DNA of 64,000 nucleotides from Sneathiella marina (GTDB taxonomy: Bacteria; Pseudomonadota; Alphaproteobacteria; Sneathiellales; Sneathiellaceae), in NCBI RefSeq assembly GCF_023746535.1, contig NZ_CP098747.1, positions 2,378,501 through 2,442,500 on the forward strand, read 5' to 3'. The notes below the pieces were generated by a model. That model saw only the letters and a program-made list of their open reading frames with translations. It did not search any database and was not told the origin of the DNA. The translations under genes and the position numbers were made by a program. Positions 25,849-35,293 of the stretch are shown one piece after another. Position 1 is the stretch's first letter. Each line of letters starts with the position of its first letter.

Positions 25849-27864
25849 CTAACGCGTTCGCCAAGCCTGCGTTCGTTTCAATATTCCTTTAGACAGCACC
25901 AGATGCACAATCCGGGCGAAGGCATTGGTGTAGAATATCATCATCCCCATTGCTGCAGCTGGCGCGATATCTCCCGCATCATCCATATTCAGAACTGCGA
26001 CAGACGCGAGTGTTGTATCCGATGAATACAGAAACACGACGGCCGATACCGTCGTCATCGCATTGACGAACAGGTAAATTGCAATATCTAATATCGCCGG
26101 TAAGCAAACCGGTACAGTCACGCGGGCAAACAGTTTATAAAAGGGCTGTTTCAAAGAGGACGCAACAGATTCAAACTCCCCATCCATTTGCTTGAGAGCC
26201 GTCACTGCAGTCAGATGCGAAACCGTATAGAAATGAGTGACAGTAACGATAACCAATATTGTCATGGTACCGTATATCGCGTTAAGCGGATTATCCGGAT
26301 TATTGAAAAAGAAAATATAAGCAAGCCCTAGAACCATGCCCGGGATGGCCATTGGAAGCATGGCAAGAAACTGAAACAGTCCGCGCCCAGTGGCAAAACC
26401 GCGTGTCTTATCCACCATATAGGCACCTGTAAAGACAACGATGGTGCCAAAAAAAGCGGTCAGCAGGCCGAGCTTTATAGAATTACTATACGCTTCCCAA
26501 CCGCCGCCATCGGTCAGATCAAAATTATAATTTTTCAGGCTTAAGGAAAGATCGTATGGCCAGAATTTAATCAATGCTGCATATTGGCAAACACCTAAAA
26601 TTGCCAAAATGAACAGAGCAATCAGGGAACAGTAAGTAAAACAGCCCCAGTCAAACCGTTTGTCCGGTTTCGGCTCATAAACCACTGATCGTGCGGATAG
26701 TAGCGCCACCTGCTTCTTCTGCACCTGCCGATCGACGAAAAAAGCCAGAAAAGCTGGCATCAAGAGAACGACAGAAACAACAGCCCCCATCTCAAAATTT
26801 TGTTGACCGATAACCTGCTTATAAATATCAACCGCCAGCATATTATATTGACCGCCAATAACTTTCGGCAGGCCAAAATCCGTAATGACAAGGTTAAAGA
26901 CGACGAAAGCTGCCGAGATCAGTCCATACCGGGCCCCAGGAATTGTAACCGTCCAAAAAGTTTTCCAAGCGCTCGCCCGAAGCGAGACAGCCGCTTCATA
27001 AAGCCTCGCATCGGAAATGGCCAAAGCCGTTGTAATAATAATCATTGCATGGGGAAATGTGAAAAAAACGGACCCAAGGACAATGCCGTAAGGTCCATAA
27101 ATGGATTCCCCCATCATCACCGACTTCAACATGCCCTGATTACCAAACAAATAAACAAGGGCGATACCAGGTAACAGGGATGGTACAAGAATTGGCGCCA
27201 TCGCAACAAGCTTGAAGGCACCTTTATACTTCATGCAGCTACGGCTTAAGCAATAGGCAAAAGCAAAGGCCAAACTAACGGTAATGACCGTACTGACGAT
27301 CGAAATAAACAGAGAATTTTGGATAGACCGGAACAGCGACGGAGTTGAAAAATATGTCAGAAAGTTGCTTATGCCGACATCTTTAACCGGCCTTAGAACC
27401 ACCTTTCTGAAGGTGTTTGAATCAACCTCCTGCCAATCCGTGCCTACTTTTCGTTCCGATCCAATCAGGAAAACGGCGTCGTCAGAAGTCCCTCTTACTT
27501 TGTAAAGAACCGGGCTACGAAAACTGAAATCAGGAAATAAGGGTACTAACGACAACCGACCATCTGAACTGGTCGCCATCTCATCCGACGGTATTGCCCC
27601 AAGCTTCTGGTTCAGCTCTGCCGCAGATAAAACCGGCCCATCAAAATCGCCGTTTTCGTTGCTGACTTGGATTTCTATTTGCGTCAAATCAAATTGAAAT
27701 GTCGAGAAAGCCTTTGATAACATTGCATAGAGAGGAAATGCTAATGTAATAATCAAATATAGTGCGATAACTAGTATGAAACCACGCATTAAAACGTCAT
27801 CGCGCCCGAGCTTAGCGGATAATGGTTTTCCAGAAGGTAGTTTGGCCGAAGCTACTAAAGACAT
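25849..27864 (-). CDS. aepW: aminoethylphosphonate ABC transporter permease, fused double domain (AepW)
   Basis: A 671-residue inner-membrane protein made of two tandem permease domains, each with an EAA loop: EAAVSLRASAWKTFWTVTIPGAR in the first half and EFESVASSLKQPFYKLFARVTVPV in the second. Such fused permeases belong to the iron/phosphonate branch of the family. A large periplasmic insert follows the first helix (about 55-160). The start overlaps the aepV stop by one base (TAATG). With aepX and aepV it would import 2-aminoethylphosphonate and possibly N-methylated forms. The name follows the AepXVW system; specificity is inferred from the binding protein and the catabolic neighbours. Confidence 0.85.
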   Translation of the reverse strand: MSLVASAKLPSGKPLSAKLGRDDVLMRGFILVIALYLIITLAFPLYAMLSKAFSTFQFDLTQIEIQVSNENGDFDGPVLSAAELNQKLGAIPSDEMATSSDGRLSLVPLFPDFSFRSPVLYKVRGTSDDAVFLIGSERKVGTDWQEVDSNTFRKVVLRPVKDVGISNFLTYFSTPSLFRSIQNSLFISIVSTVITVSLAFAFAYCLSRSCMKYKGAFKLVAMAPILVPSLLPGIALVYLFGNQGMLKSVMMGESIYGPYGIVLGSVFFTFPHAMIIITTALAISDARLYEAAVSLRASAWKTFWTVTIPGARYGLISAAFVVFNLVITDFGLPKVIGGQYNMLAVDIYKQVIGQQNFEMGAVVSVVLLMPAFLAFFVDRQVQKKQVALLSARSVVYEPKPDKRFDWGCFTYCSLIALFILAILGVCQYAALIKFWPYDLSLSLKNYNFDLTDGGGWEAYSNSIKLGLLTAFFGTIVVFTGAYMVDKTRGFATGRGLFQFLAMLPMAIPGMVLGLAYIFFFNNPDNPLNAIYGTMTILVIVTVTHFYTVSHLTAVTALKQMDGEFESVASSLKQPFYKLFARVTVPVCLPAILDIAIYLFVNAMTTVSAVVFLYSSDTTLASVAVLNMDDAGDIAPAAAMGMMIFYTNAFARIVHLVLSKGILKRTQAWRTR

Positions 27865-29027
27865 TATTCAGCATCCACAGGATTTTCAAATATTTTCAAC
27901 CGCTTACTGGGAATTTCTATGACAAGGTCATTCCCTTCAGCTATATCCATTCTTCGAACAGCATTAATGGAAAAATCCGCAATCAGCTCCGCTCCGCCTA
28001 AATTGCTGCCCGTCAATCTAGTTCGCCAAAAAGAGCCTAAAAACTCCATTTCACTTATCTGAACATTGAAGGCATTGTCCGGCTCTGCAATCATATCAGG
28101 AGCTCCTTCTGATCGGGCACCTGGGCCATGAGGGATAATATCCTCTGGCCGAACAGCGGCGATTACTGATTGACCTGCTGCGAAACCATGATCCGAACAT
28201 CGAACTGTCAACTCCCCAATATTGACAGACCTGGGGCCTGCTTCCGTCATCGAATGTGTTACGGCCGGAATTTGATTCATCTCGCCGATAAAATCAGCCA
28301 CAAAAAGTGTTTCAGGTTCCCGGTATATGTCGGTGGGCGTTCCAATTTGCTCGATTACACCATGGTTCATCACCACAATCCGGTCGGCCATTGACAAGGC
28401 TTCTTCCTGGTCATGGGTCACCATAACGGTTGTAATACCGAGCTTGCGCTGCAAATCCTTTACCTCATGCCTTAGATGTACCCGCACCTTGGCATCAAGG
28501 GCTGACAAGGGCTCGTCGAGAAGCAACAGGCCCGGAGACATGGCAATGGCTCTCGCCAAAGCTATTCGTTGTTGTTGTCCCCCGGAAAGCTGTGCAGGAT
28601 ATTTTTTTCCCTGATCCGGCAGCCCCACCAATTCCAGCAGTTCAGCGACACGGGCCGTAATAGCCGACTTTGCTAAGCCTGAATTCTCTAATCCAAATGC
28701 AATATTTTTCTCAATAGTTAGATTGGGAAAAAGCGCATAGGATTGGAAAACAATACCAAAATCCCTTTCAGCTGGCGGTAAAATGGAGATATCTTGTCCA
28801 GCCTGAACAATTTCTCCCTTTGTCTGCAAATCCAACCCTGCAATCGCTCGCAATAGCGTGGTTTTCCCGCAGCCTGACGGGCCCAAGAAGCAAACAAATT
28901 CACCTTCTTCAATCGTCAGTGAAATATCTTTTAAGGCTAAGAACTCTCCAAACGCTTTCCACAGGCCGGAAATTTTAAGATAGGTTCCCTCATGATCAGG
29001 TAAAGCGTTGCTCATCTGCGTCCCCAT
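27864..29027 (-). CDS. aepV: aminoethylphosphonate ABC transporter ATPase (AepV)
   Basis: A 387-residue ATP-binding subunit. Walker A GPSGCGKTT (K55), signature LSGGQQQR, Walker B LLLLDEP and the switch His in VMVTHDQEEA are all intact. The C-terminal third is a TOBE-type regulatory domain, typical of importers of the spermidine/iron/phosphonate class. It lies between the binding-protein gene and the permease gene. A strong terminator-like hairpin precedes it (29073-29098), so its transcript level is probably below that of aepX. Confidence 0.88.
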   Translation of the reverse strand: MGTQMSNALPDHEGTYLKISGLWKAFGEFLALKDISLTIEEGEFVCFLGPSGCGKTTLLRAIAGLDLQTKGEIVQAGQDISILPPAERDFGIVFQSYALFPNLTIEKNIAFGLENSGLAKSAITARVAELLELVGLPDQGKKYPAQLSGGQQQRIALARAIAMSPGLLLLDEPLSALDAKVRVHLRHEVKDLQRKLGITTVMVTHDQEEALSMADRIVVMNHGVIEQIGTPTDIYREPETLFVADFIGEMNQIPAVTHSMTEAGPRSVNIGELTVRCSDHGFAAGQSVIAAVRPEDIIPHGPGARSEGAPDMIAEPDNAFNVQISEMEFLGSFWRTRLTGSNLGGAELIADFSINAVRRMDIAEGNDLVIEIPSKRLKIFENPVDAE

Positions 29028-29065
29028 TGGTCCCGCATCCTCTCACTTCCGAAAAATTCGATTGT

Positions 29066-29098
29066 TAAAAAAGAAGGCACCGCACAAGCGATGCCTTC
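29066..29098 (-). terminator. terminator or attenuator between aepX and aepV
   Basis: On the minus strand an 11-bp stem (GAAGGCATCGC / GCGGTGCCTTC, one G-U pair, loop TTGT; 29073-29098) is followed directly by a run of T (29072-29066). It sits inside the operon just after the binding-protein gene. Such partial terminators commonly give excess binding protein over the membrane parts. Confidence 0.8.
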
Positions 29099-29118
29099 CA
29101 ATATTTTCTAAGGCCAGA

Positions 29119-30138
29119 TTAGCTCTTAGGTTCAGATTTTGAATCGTAGCGCTTCTGCCATTCGGCGAGGATAGCCTTGCGGTTATTCGCCGCAAATTCG
29201 AAATCGTTATCAATCATTTTATCCGTGAGATTATCCGGGAAAAACTTGACCGGTTTCGCAACACCTGGATATGCAACAACCGCATAACCGGAGTTATAGA
29301 GCATATTCGCATCTTTGGTGATAGACCAATCGACAAGCTTTTTAGCTGCGTCCAGCTTATCGGTTCCAGCCATAATGGCTGTCGCTTCCATATCCCAACC
29401 GACACCTTCTTCTGGCACAATAATTTCAAGCGGGGCTCCGGAAGCTTTCGACTTGGCGCCGCGGAAGGCAAAAGAAATACCAATAGGAATTTCACCGGCC
29501 GCCGCTAACTTACATGGCTTGGAGCCGGAATGGGTGTAGCGCGCAATATTTTTATGCAAGCCATCCATATATTCCCAGCCGCCCTTTTCACCAAACATCT
29601 GCAACCAGCTGGAAACATCCAGGAAGCCGGTTCCGGAAGAGTTCGGGTTTGGCATGATCACATGACCTTTATATTCGGCCTTGGTTAGATCTTTCCAGGT
29701 TTTTGGAGGCGTTAGGCCAAGCTTACCAGATTCAACTGTATTGTAACAAACAGCAGCAACCCAGGCATCCATGCCTGTCCATGCGGGTGGGGTACTGTTA
29801 TCAACAAATTTCGGATCAAGCTTGTCAACTCCAACAGGTGCATATGCTTCGAGCATGCCTTCTGCCTTCATGAGGAGCAAAGACGTCGCCGCCAGGCCCC
29901 ACACCACGTCAGCTTGTGGATTGTTTTTCTCCGCCAACAGCTTTGCGGTGATAATTCCCGTAGAATCGCGAACCCAGTTAATTTTAATGTCCGGATGTAC
30001 CTTGTTAAAAGCATCCGCATATCGTTTGAGATCTTCAGCTTCAACTGCAGTATAAACCGTTAGATCTACAGCCATTGCTGTGGAAGTCATGTAGAGGCCG
30101 GTAGCCGCTGCCAAAACCAGTTTTGATGTAATCGCCAT
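29119..30138 (-). CDS. aepX: 2-aminoethylphosphonate-binding periplasmic protein (AepX)
   Basis: A 339-residue substrate-binding protein with a signal peptide ending near TAMAVD. The segments TVYTAVEAEDLKRYADAF, WVRDSTGIITAKLLAEKNNPQADVVWGLAATS and PNPNSSGTGFLDV are those I associate with AEP-binding proteins of the iron-binding fold. Those proteins use the DSTG and NSSGTG loops to hold the phosphonate. It is the first gene of the transporter unit. The gap upstream (30139-30292) contains a small hairpin and probably its own promoter. Whether it also binds the trimethylated substrate implied by tmpA/tmpB cannot be read from sequence. Confidence 0.88.
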   Translation of the reverse strand: MAITSKLVLAAATGLYMTSTAMAVDLTVYTAVEAEDLKRYADAFNKVHPDIKINWVRDSTGIITAKLLAEKNNPQADVVWGLAATSLLLMKAEGMLEAYAPVGVDKLDPKFVDNSTPPAWTGMDAWVAAVCYNTVESGKLGLTPPKTWKDLTKAEYKGHVIMPNPNSSGTGFLDVSSWLQMFGEKGGWEYMDGLHKNIARYTHSGSKPCKLAAAGEIPIGISFAFRGAKSKASGAPLEIIVPEEGVGWDMEATAIMAGTDKLDAAKKLVDWSITKDANMLYNSGYAVVAYPGVAKPVKFFPDNLTDKMIDNDFEFAANNRKAILAEWQKRYDSKSEPKS

Positions 30139-30159
30139 TTTTTAGTTTCTCCCTGTCTA

Positions 30160-30176
30160 AAGGATATTTTATCCTT
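30160..30176 (-). repeat. 7-bp perfect inverted repeat in the aepX leader
   Basis: AAGGATA and TATCCTT flank three T bases, 22-38 bases upstream of the aepX start. It may be an operator or an mRNA hairpin. No T-run follows on the minus strand, so it is not a terminator of the upstream gene. Confidence 0.4.
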
Positions 30177-30292
30177 CATTATTAAAGGTATCATCTCAAT
30201 CGTTAAATGAGAACTCAAACCTCTAGTATTTATATTGCACTTATATGACGGATAGACGAAATCTATTATACTTATAAATACATAACATGAGA

Positions 30293-31141
30293 TTATATAA
30301 CCTTGGATAAAACTAATATACCAGAAGCGACGATTACTGCCGAAATTATACGTATCTTCCAGGGGCGCTCCTGAAACCAGATAATACCAATCAAAGCGGC
30401 AATAACGACACTCGACTCTCGTACGGCAGACACCGCTCCTAAGGGAGCGATTGATTTTGCATAGATTGCCAGACCGTACGCCCCCGCAGATGCAAGCCCA
30501 CCGACAAGGCCGACAGACCATATGGTTCGAGATCTAAGCCGTAGCTGAAACCGTCGTCTGTGGAAGACAAATCCGGCGACAATAATCTCTAGAAAAAACA
30601 ACCACCCAATATAGCCAAGGGGACTTGAAGATGCCCGTACGCCCATTCCATCGATTACGGTGTAACTGGCAATAAAGACGCCAGTAGCCAGAGCGGAAAT
30701 CAAAGCATTTGGATGAACAGAGCCCAATCCAGATTTAAGAGACGGCATGACCACGCCCAGGGAAACTAACCCTATGCCGACCCATCCTATTACCGGCAAG
30801 GTTTCTCCCGCAAATATCTGAGCACCAAGGGTCACTAAAACCGGCGCTATCCCTCTGGAAATGGGATAAACGTGAGATAAATCGCCGAACCGATAAGATC
30901 GGAGCAGGAATATATAATAGAAAAAATGAATAAATGTAGATGCCGCGATAAATGGCCAACTTTCCACCATCGGAGGCAAAAACAGAAATATCATCACGGC
31001 ACCCACAATTGCGTGGGCAAGGGAAATCAACCCTAGAACCAGCGTACTATCGGTTGAGCCCTTGATCAGTGCATTCCAAAAGGCATGGAGGAAAGCAGCA
31101 CCAAGCACCAGGTAAAGTGCTGTTTCTGCTTGCTCCCCCAT
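30293..31141 (-). CDS. EamA/DMT-family permease
   Basis: A 282-residue protein with about ten hydrophobic helices in two five-helix repeats. The start is taken at ATG 31141, which has GGAAGGG 5 bases upstream. Family marks are the FHAFWNALIKG-type first helix and the SRGIAPVLV and REPS-like VRESSVVIAALIG segments. It lies downstream of phnY in the same direction. Its substrate is unknown; in this place it may export or import a phosphonate-related metabolite or an amine. Confidence 0.8.
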   Translation of the reverse strand: MGEQAETALYLVLGAAFLHAFWNALIKGSTDSTLVLGLISLAHAIVGAVMIFLFLPPMVESWPFIAASTFIHFFYYIFLLRSYRFGDLSHVYPISRGIAPVLVTLGAQIFAGETLPVIGWVGIGLVSLGVVMPSLKSGLGSVHPNALISALATGVFIASYTVIDGMGVRASSSPLGYIGWLFFLEIIVAGFVFHRRRFQLRLRSRTIWSVGLVGGLASAGAYGLAIYAKSIAPLGAVSAVRESSVVIAALIGIIWFQERPWKIRIISAVIVASGILVLSKVI

Positions 31142-31190
31142 CAAAACCCTTCCGGTCGGCTACATTGACATAAACTTCCGTAAAACGGCG

Positions 31191-32654
31191 CTAGCGAACT
31201 GGCCACGGTAATGAATAAGTCTTCACGTTCGTAAAGAATTTCATTGCCTCCAGAACACCTTCTTTAACACCATTCCCTGAATCCTTGATACCGCCAAAAG
31301 GAGACATCTCGATACGATAGCCCGGTTGTTCCCAAACATTCACCGTGCCCACATCAAGACCATCTATAAAACTGGTAATCCGGTCCAGGTTATTTGTACA
31401 AACACCTGCGGATAATCCAAAAGGTGTCGAATTCGAAATTTTCATCAGCGCTATATCGTCATTGGGAACCCGCACTATGGGAATGACCGGGCCAAATGTC
31501 TCTTCATAAACGAGCTCACTATCATGGGGAACGTGATCAACAACGATCGGCGGCAGTAACGCTCCCTTCCGGCCCGGATGATATAGAATTTTCGCGCCTT
31601 GTTTTTCCGCGGCATATACCCGGTTCTCGAACGTTTCCGCAGCTTGTTCATGGACAACGCAACCGAGTTGTGTTTCCGGATCCTGAGGGTCGCCAAATTT
31701 AATCTTCTTGGCCCGCTCCAAAATCAGCGGAACCAACTTGTCTGCAACATTTTCCTGGACCAGTATCCGCTTGATTGCAGTACATCTTTGACCGGAATTG
31801 CCGGTCGCCCCTGCAACGGCTATATCTGCAGCCTTAACAAGATCCTCATCGCTTAAGTCATCCAGAACTATAAACGGATCATTCCCCCCCAGTTCCAGCG
31901 CTGTCCGTTTGTAACCGGCTTTATCGGCTATCATCTTGCCAACCGGCACACCGCCGGTAAATGTGATGATATCAATATGATCATTCGTGATCATCTCATC
32001 ACCGATTTCCTGAGGTAATCCAGTTACGATCTGGAACATTTCGGGAGGCAGACCCGCTTCATAGAGAATATCAGCCAGGGTAATTGCTGTCAGGGGTGTT
32101 AATTCTGTCGGTTTGCACACAACGCAATTATTTGTGGCAATTGCCGGTGCAATTTTGTGAGCCACCATATTCAGTGGATGGTTGAAAGGTGTAATTGCGG
32201 AAATGACATTTACCGGCTCACGTTTCGTATAAATCTTTCGTTCCTTGCCATGGGGCGTCAGGTCGCAAGAAAAAATCTGTCCATCATCCAGAATGGCAAG
32301 CTGACCGGCAAGTGTGAACACATCGTAGGAACGGCCGGCTTCATACAAAGCGTGTTGTTTGCAAATACCCAATTCCAAAGTCAATGTTTCGGCAATTTGC
32401 TCCTTGCGATCGCGGATCAGTTCTGCTGCCTTAAACAGAATTTGCTGACGCTCATACCGGGAAAGCTTGGGCTTATAGCTTGCAGCAATGTCAAACGCCT
32501 GCCTGGCATGCTCCGCAGTCCCTGCCGGCACCGTACCAATAACTTCATTGGTATAGGGGTAACGCACTTCAATGACTTTTTCTGTCGTTACTTTCTGCCC
32601 ACCAATGCGCATGGCTTCATGGCGCAGGGTGAATTTTGTTTTCGTTTCTGACAT
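31191..32654 (-). CDS. phnY: phosphonoacetaldehyde dehydrogenase PhnY
   Basis: A 487-residue NAD-dependent aldehyde dehydrogenase. The catalytic C291 ([11 protein letters not shown]) and general-base E254 (LELGGNDPF) are present, as are the cofactor motif TFTGG and the C-terminal [16 protein letters not shown]. It oxidises phosphonoacetaldehyde from PhnW to phosphonoacetate. The assignment rests on its place directly after phnA and phnW and on overall resemblance to PhnY. Without those neighbours it could be any broad aldehyde dehydrogenase. It lies 24 bases from phnA. Confidence 0.88.
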   Translation of the reverse strand: MSETKTKFTLRHEAMRIGGQKVTTEKVIEVRYPYTNEVIGTVPAGTAEHARQAFDIAASYKPKLSRYERQQILFKAAELIRDRKEQIAETLTLELGICKQHALYEAGRSYDVFTLAGQLAILDDGQIFSCDLTPHGKERKIYTKREPVNVISAITPFNHPLNMVAHKIAPAIATNNCVVCKPTELTPLTAITLADILYEAGLPPEMFQIVTGLPQEIGDEMITNDHIDIITFTGGVPVGKMIADKAGYKRTALELGGNDPFIVLDDLSDEDLVKAADIAVAGATGNSGQRCTAIKRILVQENVADKLVPLILERAKKIKFGDPQDPETQLGCVVHEQAAETFENRVYAAEKQGAKILYHPGRKGALLPPIVVDHVPHDSELVYEETFGPVIPIVRVPNDDIALMKISNSTPFGLSAGVCTNNLDRITSFIDGLDVGTVNVWEQPGYRIEMSPFGGIKDSGNGVKEGVLEAMKFFTNVKTYSLPWPVR

Positions 32655-32678
32655 GGGTTTATTCTCGCTAAAGGTACA

Positions 32679-33932
32679 TTAAAGGGCAGCTGCCTTAGCA
32701 ACATAGAAATAAGCGTCGAAATTCCGCAATTCCGGTGCATTGGGCATATCCGGCAGAACACGGTTTACAATGAACGGTACGGTTTGCTCTGTTAATCCAC
32801 CATGAGACCGCAACGGAACTTCCAGAGCCGTCAAATCATGGCGATTGGCATTGGTCCCCAGTACCTTATTCTCCGTGGAGATTATAACCACATCCCCTAC
32901 CCGATCTTCTGGCAGTTCAAATCGGCTACAGGCGTCTTTATTGTTTAAGACAACCTCAACACCCTCTAACGCGGAAAGGCGTTCTATAACTTCAGATTCC
33001 GCTACTTTTTCCGTAAGATATGCAGTTGCAAAAGATCCCAGCGCACCATGATGGACGACATAAGGGTCTGTTATGGGCAGAATGACACGTGCTGCACCTT
33101 CACCATACCATTCGTCCATTTGATCTTGCAGATAGATAACATCCGGAGTTCCGTCCGCTTTATGCTTTGGCTTCATGCCGTGATCACCGGTAATGATAAT
33201 GGCAGCCCCCAATTCGTCCAGCTCCGTGAGATACCGGTCAAACATTTCATAAAATGAATTGGCTTGCTCAGCACCTGGCTCGGATTTATGCTGAACATAA
33301 TCCGTTGTCGTCAGATACATAATATCCGGCTTGAAGCTTTTCAGGAGTTTGACTCCAGCTGCAAAAACATACTCGGATAGTTCAGCGGAATAAACACTTG
33401 GAACCGGCAGCCCCAATTGCTCAGAGGCATTATCGATCCCATGCTCCGCTAACGTAGTTGTGTCCGATTTCTCGGTTGAAAAACAAAGGGCCCGCCCTTC
33501 ATCAAACTTCAGGCCATGCCCCAGCAATGCCCGCAATTTATCTTTTGCCGTAACAATGGCGACCTTACATCCCGCGTCATAATAAGTTTTGAAAATTGTC
33601 GGAACCCGCAAGAAGCGCGGATCATTCATCATCACTTCCTCTTTCGTATCCGGATCAAGAAGAAAGTTGCCACAGATCCCATGGACAGCCGGGGGCTGGC
33701 CCGTTGCAATCGACATATTGTTAGGGTTGGTAAAGCTCGGAACCACACTATGCGCCAGATGCATGGTCCCCGTATCCCTGATACGTTTCATTGTCGGCAT
33801 CAGGCCAGCTTCAATAGCTTTTTCAATATATGCTGGTTCGCATCCATCCAAACAAATTGCAACCGCAGTTGTTTTAGGCATGGGATAGGAACGACCGTTG
33901 ACGGTGATCCCGTTTGCAAGGGCTTCACTCAT
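32679..33932 (-). CDS. phnA: phosphonoacetate hydrolase PhnA
   Basis: A 417-residue two-zinc enzyme of the alkaline-phosphatase superfamily that splits phosphonoacetate into acetate and phosphate. ATG 33932 is chosen (TTGGAG 9 bases upstream). D29 (ICLDG) is a metal ligand and T68 (PSFTNPNN) the metal-bound nucleophile. The second metal set is seen in TTDYVQHK and ITGDHGMK, with a late His in VVHHG. These positions match the family well. It sits between phnW and phnY, completing the PhnW-PhnY-PhnA route. A phosphonatase (PhnX) is not present. Confidence 0.93.
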   Translation of the reverse strand: MSEALANGITVNGRSYPMPKTTAVAICLDGCEPAYIEKAIEAGLMPTMKRIRDTGTMHLAHSVVPSFTNPNNMSIATGQPPAVHGICGNFLLDPDTKEEVMMNDPRFLRVPTIFKTYYDAGCKVAIVTAKDKLRALLGHGLKFDEGRALCFSTEKSDTTTLAEHGIDNASEQLGLPVPSVYSAELSEYVFAAGVKLLKSFKPDIMYLTTTDYVQHKSEPGAEQANSFYEMFDRYLTELDELGAAIIITGDHGMKPKHKADGTPDVIYLQDQMDEWYGEGAARVILPITDPYVVHHGALGSFATAYLTEKVAESEVIERLSALEGVEVVLNNKDACSRFELPEDRVGDVVIISTENKVLGTNANRHDLTALEVPLRSHGGLTEQTVPFIVNRVLPDMPNAPELRNFDAYFYVAKAAAL

Positions 33933-33958
33933 TTTAATAAACTCCAATAAATATTCAG

Positions 33959-35158
33959 TTAGGCAGCCAGTTTTGCACGTTCGATAAGAGCCGCCTCAGG
34001 CGGAAGTGCACTGTCTACTTTCATTTCAGCTAGTGTTTCCTTGGCTGCCAGAACAACCTGACGCATGACATTTTCATCCATACGCCCAATACAGCCCACG
34101 CGGAAGCTATCAACAACTGTTAGCTTTCCAGGGTAAATAATAAATCCTCGTGCCTTCATCAGATCATAGAATTTCGTAAATTCAAAGTTCGGATGGGATG
34201 GATTGAAGAACGTCACAATAATGGGAGAAAGCCAGCGGTCCTTCAGCAAGGTTTCAAAACCCAGTTCCCGCATTCCCGCCACCATGATATCGCGGTTTTG
34301 AGTATAACGTGCTAACCGGCCCGGTGCGCCGCCTTCCAGCTTATGAGTTTTCAGCGCCTCCATAAATGCTGCGACAACATGCGTTGGCGGCGTAAACCGC
34401 CATTGACCGGTTTTCTGAAAATTTCGCCATTGTTGATGTATGTCCAAGCTTAACGAGTGACTGCTACCTTCAGCATTTTCCAGCTCTGACTTTCTGGCGA
34501 TGACAAAGCCAAACCCCGGGACACCTTCAATACATTTATTAGCAGACGACACCATCGCTTCGTATCGCGTCTTATTTACGTCCAGGGGCAGCGCCCCAAA
34601 GGCACTCATAGAATCAACGAGCAGCTTGCGTCCTTCTGCATAGACGACATCGGATATTTCTTGAATTGGGTTGAGAATTCCAGAACTGGTTTCACAGTGA
34701 ACGGCAATCACGTGGCTTATGGCTGGATCCTCCCGCAAAATGGCTTCAATTTCGTCGCCGCGCGGAGGCATGTAATCCCCTTTATCAAGGACAATATAAT
34801 CCCTGTTTAAGTAACTTATGGTTTCAGCCACACGCTTGCCATATGCACCGTTAATCAAAACCAGGGTCTTACTGTCCTTTGGCAAAAAAGAGCCGAGCAT
34901 GGCTTCAACAGAAAATGTGCCACTTCCCTGCATGGGAACGCATTCAAATTCTCCATTTTTATCGTTTGCAATTTCAAGAAGATGCCGACACATCTGCGCA
35001 GTCATTGATCGAAAATCACTGTCCCAGGACCCCCAGTCTTTTAGCATGGCCCTTTTCACCTCAGCAGAAGTCGTCAAGGGCCCAGGTGTTAGCAAATAGG
35101 GTTCACCCAATTCAGGCGTCGGAAAAGGTGTAGGCGTTATGTCGGTTTGCTCAGTCAT
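33959..35158 (-). CDS. phnW: 2-aminoethylphosphonate:pyruvate aminotransferase PhnW
   Basis: A 399-residue PLP enzyme that converts AEP and pyruvate to phosphonoacetaldehyde and alanine. ATG 35158 (AAGGGAA about 9 bases upstream) is preferred over a TTG at 35197. Motifs: YLLTPGPLTTS near the N-terminus, VDSMSAFGALPLD, the PLP lysine K208 in SSANKCIEG, and FYDLMKARGFIIYPGK near the C-terminus. It is the first gene of a leftward run phnW-phnA-phnY-EamA and diverges from the LysR regulator. Confidence 0.93.
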   Translation of the reverse strand: MTEQTDITPTPFPTPELGEPYLLTPGPLTTSAEVKRAMLKDWGSWDSDFRSMTAQMCRHLLEIANDKNGEFECVPMQGSGTFSVEAMLGSFLPKDSKTLVLINGAYGKRVAETISYLNRDYIVLDKGDYMPPRGDEIEAILREDPAISHVIAVHCETSSGILNPIQEISDVVYAEGRKLLVDSMSAFGALPLDVNKTRYEAMVSSANKCIEGVPGFGFVIARKSELENAEGSSHSLSLDIHQQWRNFQKTGQWRFTPPTHVVAAFMEALKTHKLEGGAPGRLARYTQNRDIMVAGMRELGFETLLKDRWLSPIIVTFFNPSHPNFEFTKFYDLMKARGFIIYPGKLTVVDSFRVGCIGRMDENVMRQVVLAAKETLAEMKVDSALPPEAALIERAKLAA

Positions 35159-35293
35159 TTTATGCAATTCCCTTGATATACTGTCGGAGGGTGCCAAACT
35201 TGATGAGGAATTTAGGCTTAAGAAAACTATTTGTGAAATCGTTATTTTAGATTATGGTATCGATTGTAGTTATGAAACAGGATTACTAGTCCA
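35159..35293. promoter_or_regulatory. divergent control region between phnW and the LysR regulator gene
   Basis: These 135 bases separate the starts of phnW (leftward) and the regulator (rightward), the classic place for LysR binding. A possible T-N11-A type site with flanking dyad TAGT...ACTA lies close to the regulator start (TAGTTATGAAACAGGATTACTA). The exact operator and the promoters cannot be fixed by eye. Confidence 0.5.

Noticed and set aside
32157-32651. 164-codon rightward frame opposite phnY
   Set aside because: phnY on the other strand has complete catalytic motifs over the same bases; the frame has a Cys/Phe/Asn-rich composition unlike real proteins here.
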